This document shows positions 1 through 7,677 of a stretch of DNA of 64,000 nucleotides, in pieces (the first letter of the stretch is position 1; every line of letters begins with the position of its first letter). Origin of the DNA: an uncultured Propionibacteriaceae bacterium (lineage in GTDB: Bacteria; Actinomycetota; Actinomycetes; Propionibacteriales; Propionibacteriaceae); the NCBI GenBank assembly GCA_945911015.1, contig CAMDZW010000014.1, positions 16,028 to 80,027 of the forward strand, given 5' to 3'. The notes under the pieces were generated by a model. The model saw only the letters and a list, made by a program, of their open reading frames with translations, made no database searches and had not been told where the DNA came from. Made by a program: the position numbers and the translations under genes.

Positions 1-60
1 AGTGGCTGCCCACAGGGCGAGCACGGCGTCCAGCTCGGAGTCGACGAGTTCGCTGATCAT
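1..60 (-). CDS. Partial CDS, possibly GNAT-family acetyltransferase N-terminus
   Basis: An ATG at 60 on the minus strand opens a frame that runs off the left edge after 20 codons. The short peptide reads ISELVDSELDAVLALW and resembles the first helix of GNAT acetyltransferases, which often begin with a 'DLDAVLALW'-like stretch. It lies 19 bases downstream of the glycosidase gene in the same direction, so it could be cotranscribed. TACGAT lies nine bases upstream and might be a -10 element giving a nearly leaderless transcript. Only 20 residues are visible, so the family is a guess. Confidence 0.4.
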   Translation of the reverse strand, partial: MISELVDSELDAVLALWAAT

Positions 61-79
61 AATTGGAACATCGTACGGA

Positions 80-1651
80 TCAGCCGTAGAGGGCGCGGCT
101 CATTTCGCTCTCGTGACCCAACCGGTCGTAGGCGGTCACCACATAGGTGTAGTCGCGGCCGGGGACGGCAGTGGTGTCGAGCCAACGCTCGGGGCGGGCA
201 CCACTGGCTCGTACGGTGGCCAACAGGAAGTTGGCGTCGGCCAAGTCGGCTGTGGTGGGCAGCCGACGGCCGTCGAGCCGCCAGATCGCGTACGAGGCAG
301 GGGTCACCGCTCCGCGGTGGCCCCACACAATCTGCGTGCCGCCGCTGATCCGGCGGGCATGCATCGCCACCGGGGCCTGCGGGGCCCGACCACCGAGGTG
401 TTCGATCACCGGGATCAACGCAGGACGTGAATAGTGGCGTGACACCACCGACGAGATGGCACCGTCGGCATCCTCACCGACGTCCTTGGCGCTGAACCAC
501 ACATCGCCGTCGACCTCTGGATGGTCACGGTTGAAGGTCAGGTGGTTGGCCAGTTCATCCGGGTCGGTGAAGGCCCCGCTGGTCGACTTGTACGCCGCCT
601 GCCCGATGTAGAGGGCCACATCGGTGTCGGCGACAACATCGGCCCACCACGGGACCAGCGCGGCGTAGTCGGCAACCTCGAGGCCGAGTTCCCAGTAGAT
701 CTGCGGATTGATGTAGTCCAACCAGCCCTCGGTGACCCACTTCCGCGTGTCAGCAGAGATCGCGGTGTACGACTCCGTGCCGGCGGTCTGCGAACCGAGC
801 GGGTCAGAACTGGCATTGCGCCAGATCCCGAACGGGCTCACACCGAACTTCACCCACGGCTTGATCCGGTGGATCTGGCTCCCCATCTCCTGGATGAGCA
901 GGTCGATGTTGTTGCGCCGCCAGTCGGCGATGTCGTCGAAATCGGCTCCGTGCTCGGCAAAGGTGTCGGCATCGGGATAGTCCTGATCCTCGACCGGATA
1001 CGGATAGAAGTAGTCGTCGAAGTGGACACCGTCGATGTCGTACCGAGCGACCGCATCCAGCATGGCCTCCTGGACGAACTCGCGGACCTGGGGGATGCCC
1101 GGGTTGTAGTAGAGCTTGCCCCCGTAGCCGAAGACCCAATCGGGATGAACTCGTGCCGGATGATCAGCCACGAGCTGGTCCGGATCGTCCTGCATCGACA
1201 CCCGATAAGGATTGAACCAGGCATGGAACTCGAGGTTCCTCTTCCTCGCTTCCGAGAGCTGAAAGGCAAGCGGATCGTAGCCGGGGTCCTCGCCCTGATT
1301 TCCGGTGAGGTACTGCGACCAGGGTTCATGGGGTGAAGGCCAGAACGCATCGGCAGCCGGACGGATCTGGCAGATCACCGCGTTGAGATTGAGTCCCCGC
1401 GCCAAATCCAACCAAGCAATGAATTCCTCGCGCTGCTCCTCAACCGAAAGGGCGGGGGCGCTGGGCCAGTCGATGTTGACCACCGAGGAGATCCACATGG
1501 CGCGGAACTGTCGCTTGGGTCGGCCCTGGTCGGTGTCGGCGTGAGCAGGGACAGTGGTCAGCCCAGCGGCGAAGGCGCCACCAGCGACAGCCGCCCCACC
1601 GGACAGACGCAGCAGTGTGCGCCGGTCAATCGGTCCTGCAGCGGACGTCAT
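80..1651 (-). CDS. Tat-exported glycosyl hydrolase-like family 10 (GHL10/YngK-type) protein
   Basis: The protein is 523 aa from ATG 1651, chosen over the upstream 1684 start because AAGGAGGG lies five bases before it. The N-terminus has a twin-arginine signal (DRRTLLRLSGG, then a hydrophobic stretch ending AHAD), so it is probably secreted. The mature part begins FRAMWISSVVNIDWPS and continues with LNLNAVICQIRPAADAFWPS and GVHFDDYFYPYP, the marks of the GHL10 (DUF187) TIM-barrel family related to B. subtilis YngK. The C-terminal 100 residues (APQAPVAMHARR... YTYVVTAYDRLGHESE) look like a fibronectin-III-like domain. Family members are linked to cell-wall or glycan hydrolysis, but the substrate here is unknown. 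It is transcribed away from the TM-helix gene at 1862. Confidence 0.88.
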   Translation of the reverse strand: MTSAAGPIDRRTLLRLSGGAAVAGGAFAAGLTTVPAHADTDQGRPKRQFRAMWISSVVNIDWPSAPALSVEEQREEFIAWLDLARGLNLNAVICQIRPAADAFWPSPHEPWSQYLTGNQGEDPGYDPLAFQLSEARKRNLEFHAWFNPYRVSMQDDPDQLVADHPARVHPDWVFGYGGKLYYNPGIPQVREFVQEAMLDAVARYDIDGVHFDDYFYPYPVEDQDYPDADTFAEHGADFDDIADWRRNNIDLLIQEMGSQIHRIKPWVKFGVSPFGIWRNASSDPLGSQTAGTESYTAISADTRKWVTEGWLDYINPQIYWELGLEVADYAALVPWWADVVADTDVALYIGQAAYKSTSGAFTDPDELANHLTFNRDHPEVDGDVWFSAKDVGEDADGAISSVVSRHYSRPALIPVIEHLGGRAPQAPVAMHARRISGGTQIVWGHRGAVTPASYAIWRLDGRRLPTTADLADANFLLATVRASGARPERWLDTTAVPGRDYTYVVTAYDRLGHESEMSRALYG

Positions 1652-1861
1652 CGGGCCCTCCTTCAGCAGACACAACGGCCCCACAGCCGCAGCGACCTCT
1701 CAATCTAGCGACCCGGGCGGGTCAGCTCAAGGTCGGGACCACTGTTTGAGCCACAGCCATTGCCACACGTCCCAGACCCTGACATGATCGAACGCGTCCA
1801 CCGACAAGCACGGCGGCTTTCTCGTAAGACAGCGCCGTGCGCACGAGGAGGTATCGGAAAC

Positions 1862-3427
1862 ATGGGTGAAGACGTGATCGACACATTGGTGTCGGTCGGG
1901 ATCAAGATCCTTGTGGCTCTGGTCATTCTGGCCGTCACATGGCTGGTCGCCATTGGGGTTCGCAAGGGGATCTCGGCCCTGGTCAAACGGGTGAAATTCC
2001 TGCAACGCACGGGGAACGACGGACAGTCACTCGGTGAATCCGTCGGAAAGATCGCTGCACTGCTCGTGTGGTTGTTGGGCCTTGTCGCAGTCCTGCAATG
2101 GTTCAACCTCGGCGAGGTCGTCGCCCCGATCCAGACGATGCTCAACAGCGTCCTGGCCTTCCTGCCAAATCTGCTCGGCGCCATCTTGGTGTTCATTGTC
2201 GGCGCACTGCTGGCCAAGGTTGCCCGTCAGCTGATTGAAGCCGCGCTCCGCGCACTTCCGCTCGACAAGTGGCTCGGCAAGGCCGGCGCCGCGACGAATC
2301 CTGACCGCGAAAGCCACCTGCCCGGCACCGCTCCTTCACCTGCGGCCCCGCCCGCACCAGCCGCTCCGGCCACGCCGAACCCGGCGCCCTTCCCGGGCCA
2401 GGCCGGTCAGCCCGGTCAGTTCCAGGGTCAGGCCCCGCAGGGTCAGGGCCAGCAGGGTCAGGGCCAGCAGGGTCAGGGCCAGCAGGGTCAGGGCCAGCAG
2501 GGTCCCGGCCAGTTCCAGCCGCAGGGTCATCCGGGTCAGTTCCAGGGCCAGCCGCAGTTCCAGGGCCAGGCACCTCAGCAGCCCACTGCACCGGCCCCGC
2601 AGGGAACCGCAGCTCGCATTGCCCATCTGGTCGGCACCGTCGTGTACGCCCTGATCCTCATCGTGGTGACCATCGCCGCACTGCAGGTGCTCGGCATCTC
2701 CGCGATCTCCGCTCCGGCCAGCGCCATGCTGACCAGCATCTTCGACGCTGTGCCGCGGATCGTGGCTGCGCTGCTGTTGGTCGGTCTTGGGGTGCTGATT
2801 GCGAAGTTCCTCGGCGATCTGGTCCGCCAGTTGCTCGAGGGCATCGGCGCTGACAAGGCGCTCGCCTCGGCCCAGGTCCTTCCCGACGGCACGAAGGCCT
2901 CGACCATCGTGGCCCGCGTCGTGCAAGTTGCCGTGGTGCTGTTCTTCGCCGTGATGGCCGCGCAGACACTCGCCTTCCCGCAGATCACCGACATTCTGCA
3001 GCAGATCCTCACCCTCGGTGGTCAGGTGCTGTTCGGTGGCGTGATCATCGCCGCCGGGTTCTTCCTCGGTGGCCTGATCCAGCGTCTGATGGGCAAGGGC
3101 ATGGCGACGACCGTGATCAAGTACGTCACGATCGTGCTGTTCGCCGCGATGGGTCTGAAGGCGATGGGCATCGCCGACTCGATCATCGAGCTCGGCTTCG
3201 GTGCAGTCGTGGTTGGCGGCGCACTCGCCGCAGCCCTGGCCTTCGGCCTGGGTGGCCGGGACGCTGCTTCCCGTACGTTGTCCAAGATCGAGCACAAGGC
3301 CGAAGAGGCGGAGAAGGAGAAGGAGAAGGAAGAGGCTGCCGCCGCAGCCGCACCAGCTCCTGCTGCTGCTCCTCCGGCACCCCAGGCGCCTGAGGCTCCG
3401 GGCCCTGAGGATGGTCCGACAGTCTGA
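1862..3427 (+). CDS. Mechanosensitive-channel-like TM-helix repeat membrane protein with GQ-rich linker
   Basis: I place the start at ATG 1862 (521 aa) because GAGGAGG lies about ten bases before it; the longer track ORF adds an improbable N-terminus. The protein has repeated hydrophobic segments of the conserved TM-helix type found in small-conductance mechanosensitive channel relatives. Each is followed by an amphipathic stretch such as LAKVARQLIEAALRALPLDKWLG and IAKFLGDLVRQLLEGIGADKALAS. Between the first and second pair lies a roughly 110-residue Pro/Gly/Gln-rich linker with GQGQQ repeats. The C-terminus is charged (EEAEKEKEKEEAAAAAAPAPA). There is no obvious MscS beta domain, so gating function is inference from the family. 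A strong terminator follows. Confidence 0.85.
   Translation: MGEDVIDTLVSVGIKILVALVILAVTWLVAIGVRKGISALVKRVKFLQRTGNDGQSLGESVGKIAALLVWLLGLVAVLQWFNLGEVVAPIQTMLNSVLAFLPNLLGAILVFIVGALLAKVARQLIEAALRALPLDKWLGKAGAATNPDRESHLPGTAPSPAAPPAPAAPATPNPAPFPGQAGQPGQFQGQAPQGQGQQGQGQQGQGQQGQGQQGPGQFQPQGHPGQFQGQPQFQGQAPQQPTAPAPQGTAARIAHLVGTVVYALILIVVTIAALQVLGISAISAPASAMLTSIFDAVPRIVAALLLVGLGVLIAKFLGDLVRQLLEGIGADKALASAQVLPDGTKASTIVARVVQVAVVLFFAVMAAQTLAFPQITDILQQILTLGGQVLFGGVIIAAGFFLGGLIQRLMGKGMATTVIKYVTIVLFAAMGLKAMGIADSIIELGFGAVVVGGALAAALAFGLGGRDAASRTLSKIEHKAEEAEKEKEKEEAAAAAAPAPAAAPPAPQAPEAPGPEDGPTV
2441..2500 (+). repeat. Four perfect tandem copies of a 15-bp unit (GQGQQ)
   Basis: The unit GGTCAGGGCCAGCAG is repeated four times without mismatch inside the TM-helix gene, and degenerate copies (GQFQGQ, GQPQFQGQ) flank it. 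The unit is a whole number of codons, so copy-number change by slippage would lengthen or shorten the linker without breaking the frame. Confidence 0.95.
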
Positions 3428-3438
3428 GCCAATCCTCA

Positions 3439-3471
3439 ACGACCCGCATCTCCTCGTGAGATGCGGGTCGT
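3439..3471 (+). terminator. Strong intrinsic terminator between convergent genes
   Basis: ACGACCCGCATCTC and GAGATGCGGGTCGT form a perfect 14-bp stem with a five-base loop, 11 bases after the TM-helix stop codon. It is followed by TTTGGGTT rather than a long T run. It lies directly before the 3' end of the convergent gene at 3478 and could serve both strands. Confidence 0.88.
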
Positions 3472-3477
3472 TTGGGT

Positions 3478-3744
3478 TCAGGTGTCAGTTCCGTCGACCT
3501 CTGTGCGCCTGAGCTGCCATTCTGCCCAGACATTCTCCGGATCGAGGTCGGCATATCCGCGGCTTGCAGCCATGGCGTCACCCATCGACCGAGGCATCAT
3601 CATGGCCACGGCATTATCACGGATCTCGACGACCTCGTCCTCGGTCAGGGGCGCGCCCCTCTCCTGCTCACTCGCCGTCAGGATCGCGATCAGCGGCGGG
3701 ATGAAGGTCGGGACAAGATCCTCGTCACTCTGCTCAGTTGCCAT
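3478..3744 (-). CDS. Conserved hypothetical protein, 88 aa
   Basis: The real gene is the C-terminal part of the 250-aa track ORF, starting at ATG 3744 (MATEQSDEDL); upstream of that the frame is repetitive and non-coding in character. The protein contains FIPPLIAILTASEQERGAPLTEDEVVEIRD and ends DPENVWAEWQLRR. This resembles a small soluble family of unknown function seen in several bacterial phyla, with the pattern 'PLTE-EV--IRD' and 'DPEN-WAEWQ'. It has no membrane segment or signal peptide. An alternative start is ATG 3753. No Shine-Dalgarno is visible. Confidence 0.72.
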   Translation of the reverse strand: MATEQSDEDLVPTFIPPLIAILTASEQERGAPLTEDEVVEIRDNAVAMMMPRSMGDAMAASRGYADLDPENVWAEWQLRRTEVDGTDT

Positions 3745-3794
3745 GAAACCCATGCTGCCAGACGCTCCCGCGGAGGCCAGCACGTACAGATGCT

Positions 3795-3894
3795 GCCCAG
3801 CATGCCTGCGGCGGTGGGCTGCCCCACACCGGAAGGGGCTGGTCCGCGCCGGGATGTGCTGGCCTTGGCAGCGGGATGTGCTGGCCTTGGCAGC
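3795..3894. repeat. Intergenic repeat region: hairpin-element copy plus 22-bp tandem duplication
   Basis: This lies in the 200-base gap between two minus-strand genes. Bases 3795-3828 match the hairpin element at 9688-9721 at 28 of 34 positions by my alignment. Bases 3851-3872 and 3873-3894 are two perfect tandem copies of a 22-bp unit containing GGATGTGCTGGCC, whose reverse complement occurs next to the hairpin at 9668-9680. The two loci therefore share a dispersed repeat, possibly REP-like. Confidence 0.55.
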
Positions 3895-3946
3895 GGGGAG
3901 GCCGGATGAGTTGCAGAAGCAGCCTGGACGCGCAGGTGGTGCGGCC

Positions 3947-4234
3947 TCAGTCGTGAGGGACGACCAGGTCGGCCCACTCCGGATGGGTCTCGATGTAGCG
4001 CCGAACGTAGGAGCACGACGGCAGCACCTGGAGACCTTCGTCCCGGGTGGCGGCGAGCCCTGCCCGTACGACGATGGCGGCAAGTCCGCGTCCGCCGTAC
4101 TCGGGATTGATCTCGGTGTGGTGGAAGTTCCGCACCCGGCGGCGGTCATCGAATTCGGCGAAGCCGACCACGACGCCATCGACGCTGATCTCGAAGCGGT
4201 CAGGGTCAGTCCTGCGCTCGACAGTTTCACTCAT
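3947..4234 (-). CDS. Small GNAT-like N-acetyltransferase (YjdJ/PF14542 type)
   Basis: The protein is 95 aa from ATG 4234 (MSETVERRTDPDRF), preferred to the track start because the conserved fold begins there. It has the compact layout of the YjdJ-like GNAT group: a short N-terminal sheet (FEISVDGVVVGFAEFDD), the strand FHHTEINPEYGGRGLAAIVVRAGL with the acetyl-CoA loop GGRGLA, and the tail VLPSCSYVRRYIETHPEWADLV. Known relatives are small acetyltransferases of uncertain substrate. It is divergent from the pirin gene, with the two starts only 29 bases apart. Confidence 0.85.
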   Translation of the reverse strand: MSETVERRTDPDRFEISVDGVVVGFAEFDDRRRVRNFHHTEINPEYGGRGLAAIVVRAGLAATRDEGLQVLPSCSYVRRYIETHPEWADLVVPHD

Positions 4235-4263
4235 GGCGATAGCCTGCCACCGGAGGAGGCGTG

Positions 4264-5178
4264 ATGACTGCACCACAGATCCTGACGGCGCGGGATGTCC
4301 CGCTGGGCGGTGTCCGAGCGATCACCGTACGACGCACGCTGCCGCACCGGGAGCGGTCCCGCATCGGCGCCTGGTGTTTCGTCGATCACTACGGGCCGCA
4401 CGACGTGACGACCGGTCACGGCATGGATGTTGCGCCCCATCCGCACACCGGTCTGCAGACCCTGTCGTGGCTGTTCGACGGCATGATCGAGCACCGCGAC
4501 AGTGGTGGGGTGTTGGCCACCGTACGACCCGGCGAGGCGAACCTGATGACCGCCGGTCGCGGCGTCTGCCACTCCGAGGTGACCATGCCCGAGACGACCG
4601 TCCTGCACGGCGTCCAGCTGTGGATTGCGCTGCCGGACCACGCTCGCAACACCACCCGCGCCTTCGAGCATCATGTGAGCAGCGCGGTTCGGCTGCCCGA
4701 CGATGCCGGTACCGCCCGAGTGTTCGCCGGCAGCCTGGCCGGAGTGGGCAGTTCACCGATCACCCTGCACACCCCGCTGGTCGGCGCCCAGCTCGACCTC
4801 GTCCCGTACGGGACAGTGTCACTCGAGTTGGACGAGACCTTCGAATACGGCATCCTGCTCGACCGGGGCGCAGTGTCGCTCGGTGACACCTCACTCGGCC
4901 ACGGCGACCTGGCCTGTTTCGACCCGGGCCAGCACAGCCTGGAGCTGGCGGCGGGGGCCGAGGGCGCACGGGTGGTGCTGCTGGGAGGTGCCCCCTTCGA
5001 CGAGCCGATCATCATGTGGTGGAACTTCGTCGGCCGCACCCACGACGAGATCGTTGCCCACCGCGAGGCATGGCAGAACGAGAGCACACGATTTGGCCGG
5101 GTCGACGGCTACGTCGGCACACCTCAGCGGTTGCTGGCGCCACCGATGCCCGAAGTACGCCTGCGGCCGCGAACCTAG
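4264..5178 (+). CDS. Pirin family protein
   Basis: The protein is 304 aa from ATG 4264; GGAGGAGG ends four bases before it, whereas the GTG at 4261 is too close. It is a bicupin of the pirin family. The N-terminal cupin has the metal-binding pattern with the two histidines of APHPHTGLQTLSWLF, then HRDSGG, and the later ligands in GVCHSEV. The pirin C-terminal domain follows (VVLLGGAPFDEPIIMWWNFVGR). Pirins bind iron and have been linked to quercetin 2,3-dioxygenase activity or to transcriptional and redox sensing; the role here is not shown. soxR lies next to it in convergent orientation. Confidence 0.94.
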   Translation: MTAPQILTARDVPLGGVRAITVRRTLPHRERSRIGAWCFVDHYGPHDVTTGHGMDVAPHPHTGLQTLSWLFDGMIEHRDSGGVLATVRPGEANLMTAGRGVCHSEVTMPETTVLHGVQLWIALPDHARNTTRAFEHHVSSAVRLPDDAGTARVFAGSLAGVGSSPITLHTPLVGAQLDLVPYGTVSLELDETFEYGILLDRGAVSLGDTSLGHGDLACFDPGQHSLELAAGAEGARVVLLGGAPFDEPIIMWWNFVGRTHDEIVAHREAWQNESTRFGRVDGYVGTPQRLLAPPMPEVRLRPRT

Positions 5179-5214
5179 CAGTCACGCCGCTACCAACGTC
5201 CTGGCCGGGTCCAT

Positions 5215-5658
5215 CTAGATTCGGTGGGGGCCGGGACCTTCTTCGGCGAGGGTGTCCTCAGGGTTGAGCAGCGAGCAGGACTTCATCGACAGGCACCCAC
5301 AGCCGATGCACCCGTTGAGTTCACGTTCGAGCCGTTCGATCTGGAGTCGTCGCTGTTCCAGGGTGGCCCGCCAGGTGGTGGAGACCTTGCGCCAGTCGGA
5401 CGTGCTGGGGCGCCGATCGTGCGGCAGGGTCCGGAAGGCTTCCTCGACATCGGTCAGCGGGATGCCCAACCGCTTGGCCACCACGATGAGGGAGATCCGC
5501 CGCACCATGTGTCGGGCATAGCGCCGCTGATTGCCGAGGGTCCGTTCGGCCGAGATCAGACCGAGCTGTTCGTAGTAGTGGAGCGCGGACTTCGCGACTC
5601 CGGTCCGGGCGGCCACCTCGCCGATGCTGAGCGAGTCGTCGGGATCGATGTCATGCAC
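5215..5658 (-). CDS. soxR: Redox-sensitive MerR-family activator SoxR
   Basis: The 147-aa protein starts at GTG 5658. It has an N-terminal MerR winged helix (LSIGEVAARTGVAKSALHYYEQLGL), a dimerisation helix, and the diagnostic [2Fe-2S] cluster motif CIGCGCLSMKSC with cysteines at about 117, 120, 122 and 128. SoxR in actinobacteria typically responds to redox-active compounds and controls a small local regulon. A canonical SoxR box lies 31 bases upstream, between the soxR start and the histidine kinase gene, so autoregulation is likely. The kinase operon at 5745 may also be influenced. Confidence 0.95.
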   Translation of the reverse strand: MHDIDPDDSLSIGEVAARTGVAKSALHYYEQLGLISAERTLGNQRRYARHMVRRISLIVVAKRLGIPLTDVEEAFRTLPHDRRPSTSDWRKVSTTWRATLEQRRLQIERLERELNGCIGCGCLSMKSCSLLNPEDTLAEEGPGPHRI

Positions 5659-5681
5659 CCCGCCATCCTCGCCGACCGTCG

Positions 5682-5710
5682 ATAAAATCTCAACTCTACT
5701 TGAGTTTCAA
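5682..5710 (-). promoter_or_regulatory. SoxR box within the soxR promoter
   Basis: CTCAACTCTACTTGAG at 5689-5704 keeps both CTCAA/TTGAG arms and the six-base spacing of the known SoxR box core. On the minus strand TTGAAA (a -35 candidate, 5705-5710) abuts the box on one side and the AT-rich TTTTAT (5682-5687) follows on the other. The box thus sits in the promoter spacer, as in MerR-type control. Confidence 0.75.
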
Positions 5711-5732
5711 GCTTCTCATTGACGACGTGCCG

Positions 5733-5738
5733 TAGGTT
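5733..5738 (+). promoter_or_regulatory. Leaderless-type -10 of the DesK-type kinase gene
   Basis: TAGGTT is followed by exactly six bases and then ATG 5745. There is no Shine-Dalgarno before that start. This fits transcription beginning at or next to the start codon. Confidence 0.55.
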
Positions 5739-5744
5739 GACCCC

Positions 5745-6947
5745 ATGCGCTTTGACGTGGCGGCCGGGATGGGCCTGTTCCTGGCCAGCGTGATGAGCAT
5801 CGGCCTGACCACGGTGATCAATCCGGCCATCCCTCCGGCTGACCGTCTCGGTTGGGCGCTGCTGTTCAGCGCCCTGATGACCGTGCCGTTGATCTGGCGA
5901 CGACGGTTCCCGGTCGTTGTGGCGATCATTGTCTGCACCTCGTACTTCGTGTCGATGACAGTGGAGGCGCCGGAGTGGTTCGTCAGCCAGATCGCGCTGT
6001 TCGTGGCGATCTACACCATCGGCGCGGTCAGCACCGACCGTCGCAGGGCCACCCTCGCCCGGGCCCTGATCATCGTCGGCATGGGGGTGTGGTTGCTGGT
6101 CAACACGTTTCGGGCCGCGGACCAGGGTGGCGAACCGGCAGTCGTGATGACGCCCCATGTTGCGTCGGTCCTATTGACCTGGTTGATGAATGCGGCCTAC
6201 TTCGGCGGAGCGTTCGTGCTGGGTGACATGGCATGGCGGGCCACGCGGCAGCGGGAGCTGCTGCTGGAACGTACGCATGAGCTCGAGACTGAGCGGGAGA
6301 TCACGGCCACCCAGGCCGTCACCCTGGATCGGGTCCGGATCGCTCGTGAGCTCCACGATGTCGTTGCCCACCACGTTTCGGCGATGGGAGTGCAGGCCGG
6401 TGCTGCCCGCATCATGGTGGATCGCGATCCTGACGCCGCCCGCAACGCCCTGATGGTGATCGAGGAGTCGAGTCGGACGGCGATCGCCGAACTCCACCAC
6501 CTCCTGGACACCTTGCGCACTGACCCGGAGGCCGCGGCCACGGATGCGCCGTCCACCCTCACCCTCGATCGGCTCGACCATCTGGCACAGACCATGACGG
6601 CCTCGGGGACGCCGACCACCCTCGTGGTCATCGGTGAGGCCGAGCCGGTGCCGGACCTGGTCCAGGTCAATCTCTATCGGATCGCCCAGGAAGCGTTGAC
6701 CAATGTGCGGCGCCATGCTGGTCCGGATGCGACCGTCGAGATGCGCCTACGTCACGACCCCGGCTTCGTCGAACTGGAAGTCACCAACACCGGCCGGCTG
6801 GTGCTGACCGTCCAACCAGGACTGGGACAACTCGGGATGAGGGAGCGGATGACAGCATCGGGTGGCCGCCTCGAGGCACGTCCACTGCGCGACGGCGGAT
6901 TCCTCGTCCGGGCGACGGTGCCGCTCACCAGTCGGGTGCCAGCATGA
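5745..6947 (+). CDS. Sensor histidine kinase, DesK/NarL (HisKA_3) type
   Basis: The protein is 400 aa. The first 165 residues contain about five or six membrane segments with no sizeable extracellular domain, which suggests sensing in or near the membrane. A coiled-coil linker (ELLLERTHELETEREITATQ) leads to the HisKA_3 dimerisation domain RVRIARELHDVVAHHVSAMG, with the phosphoacceptor histidine at about residue 204. The HATPase domain follows (N-box EALTNVRRHAG, G-box GLGQLGMRERM). Its stop overlaps the ATG of the response regulator by four bases, so they form a pair. The ABC exporter that follows is the likely target or partner, as in many drug-sensing systems. Confidence 0.93.
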   Translation: MRFDVAAGMGLFLASVMSIGLTTVINPAIPPADRLGWALLFSALMTVPLIWRRRFPVVVAIIVCTSYFVSMTVEAPEWFVSQIALFVAIYTIGAVSTDRRRATLARALIIVGMGVWLLVNTFRAADQGGEPAVVMTPHVASVLLTWLMNAAYFGGAFVLGDMAWRATRQRELLLERTHELETEREITATQAVTLDRVRIARELHDVVAHHVSAMGVQAGAARIMVDRDPDAARNALMVIEESSRTAIAELHHLLDTLRTDPEAAATDAPSTLTLDRLDHLAQTMTASGTPTTLVVIGEAEPVPDLVQVNLYRIAQEALTNVRRHAGPDATVEMRLRHDPGFVELEVTNTGRLVLTVQPGLGQLGMRERMTASGGRLEARPLRDGGFLVRATVPLTSRVPA

Positions 6948-7573
6948 CACGCGTGTTGCTGGTCGACGACCACGCCGCCGTACGAGCTGGGTTCGCCATG
7001 ATCCTCGGTGCCGCAGGTTTCGAGATCGTCGGTCAGGCCGCGGACGGGCGGGAGGCGGTGACGCTGGCCGCCTCGCTGAATCCGGACGTGATCCTGATGG
7101 ACGTCCAGATGCCGGAGCTCGACGGGATCAGTGCCACCCAGGAGATCCTTGCTGGTGCAGGGAATCCGGCGATCGTGGTCGTGACGACCTTCGATGATGA
7201 CGACCATCTGTTCGCTGCGCTCGATGCCGGTGCGAGTGGGTTCCTGCTCAAGACAGCTGGGCCGGAGGACCTGATCCATGCCGTACGAGTGGTGGCCGCC
7301 GGCGACGCCCTGTTGGCGCCAGCTGTGACCCGTCGGGTGATCGCACGCCATTCCGGGACAGCCTTGGCCGCGCCCGTCCCGGTAGACCTGACCGACCGGG
7401 AACGTGATGTGCTCCATCTGCTCGCCCAGGCGATGAGCAATGCCGAGATCGCGGCAGAGCTCGTCATTGGCGAGGCGACGGTGAAGACCCACGTCTCGAA
7501 CGTCCTGCTGAAGCTCGGCGCCCGGGACCGGGTTGCAGCCGCTGTCTGGGCTCATCGCCACGGGATGGGCTGA
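6944..7573 (+). CDS. NarL/LuxR-family response regulator
   Basis: The protein is 209 aa and translationally coupled to the kinase by an ATGA overlap. The receiver domain has the acidic pair LLVDDH, the phospho-acceptor Asp53 in VILMDVQMPELDG, and the conserved lysine in FLLKTAGPEDL. The C-terminal LuxR HTH is LTDRERDVLHLLAQAMSNAEIAAEL followed by GEATVKTHVSNVLLKL. It probably activates the ABC exporter genes that begin about 100 bases downstream, although no operator is evident to me. Confidence 0.94.
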   Translation: MTRVLLVDDHAAVRAGFAMILGAAGFEIVGQAADGREAVTLAASLNPDVILMDVQMPELDGISATQEILAGAGNPAIVVVTTFDDDDHLFAALDAGASGFLLKTAGPEDLIHAVRVVAAGDALLAPAVTRRVIARHSGTALAAPVPVDLTDRERDVLHLLAQAMSNAEIAAELVIGEATVKTHVSNVLLKLGARDRVAAAVWAHRHGMG

Positions 7574-7677
7574 GGGTCTCTCCCCCGTACGACGGAGGCG
7601 CAGGTTCCACCTGTGGCCGGATGTGTCGGGCGCGGCCCGTCGCTACGGTTGAGGCAGTCGAACAGAACGGGGTGCCC

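Noticed and set aside
2441-2500. Short regular repeats as a CRISPR array
   Set aside because: They are 15-bp head-to-tail copies without spacers and lie in frame inside a gene.
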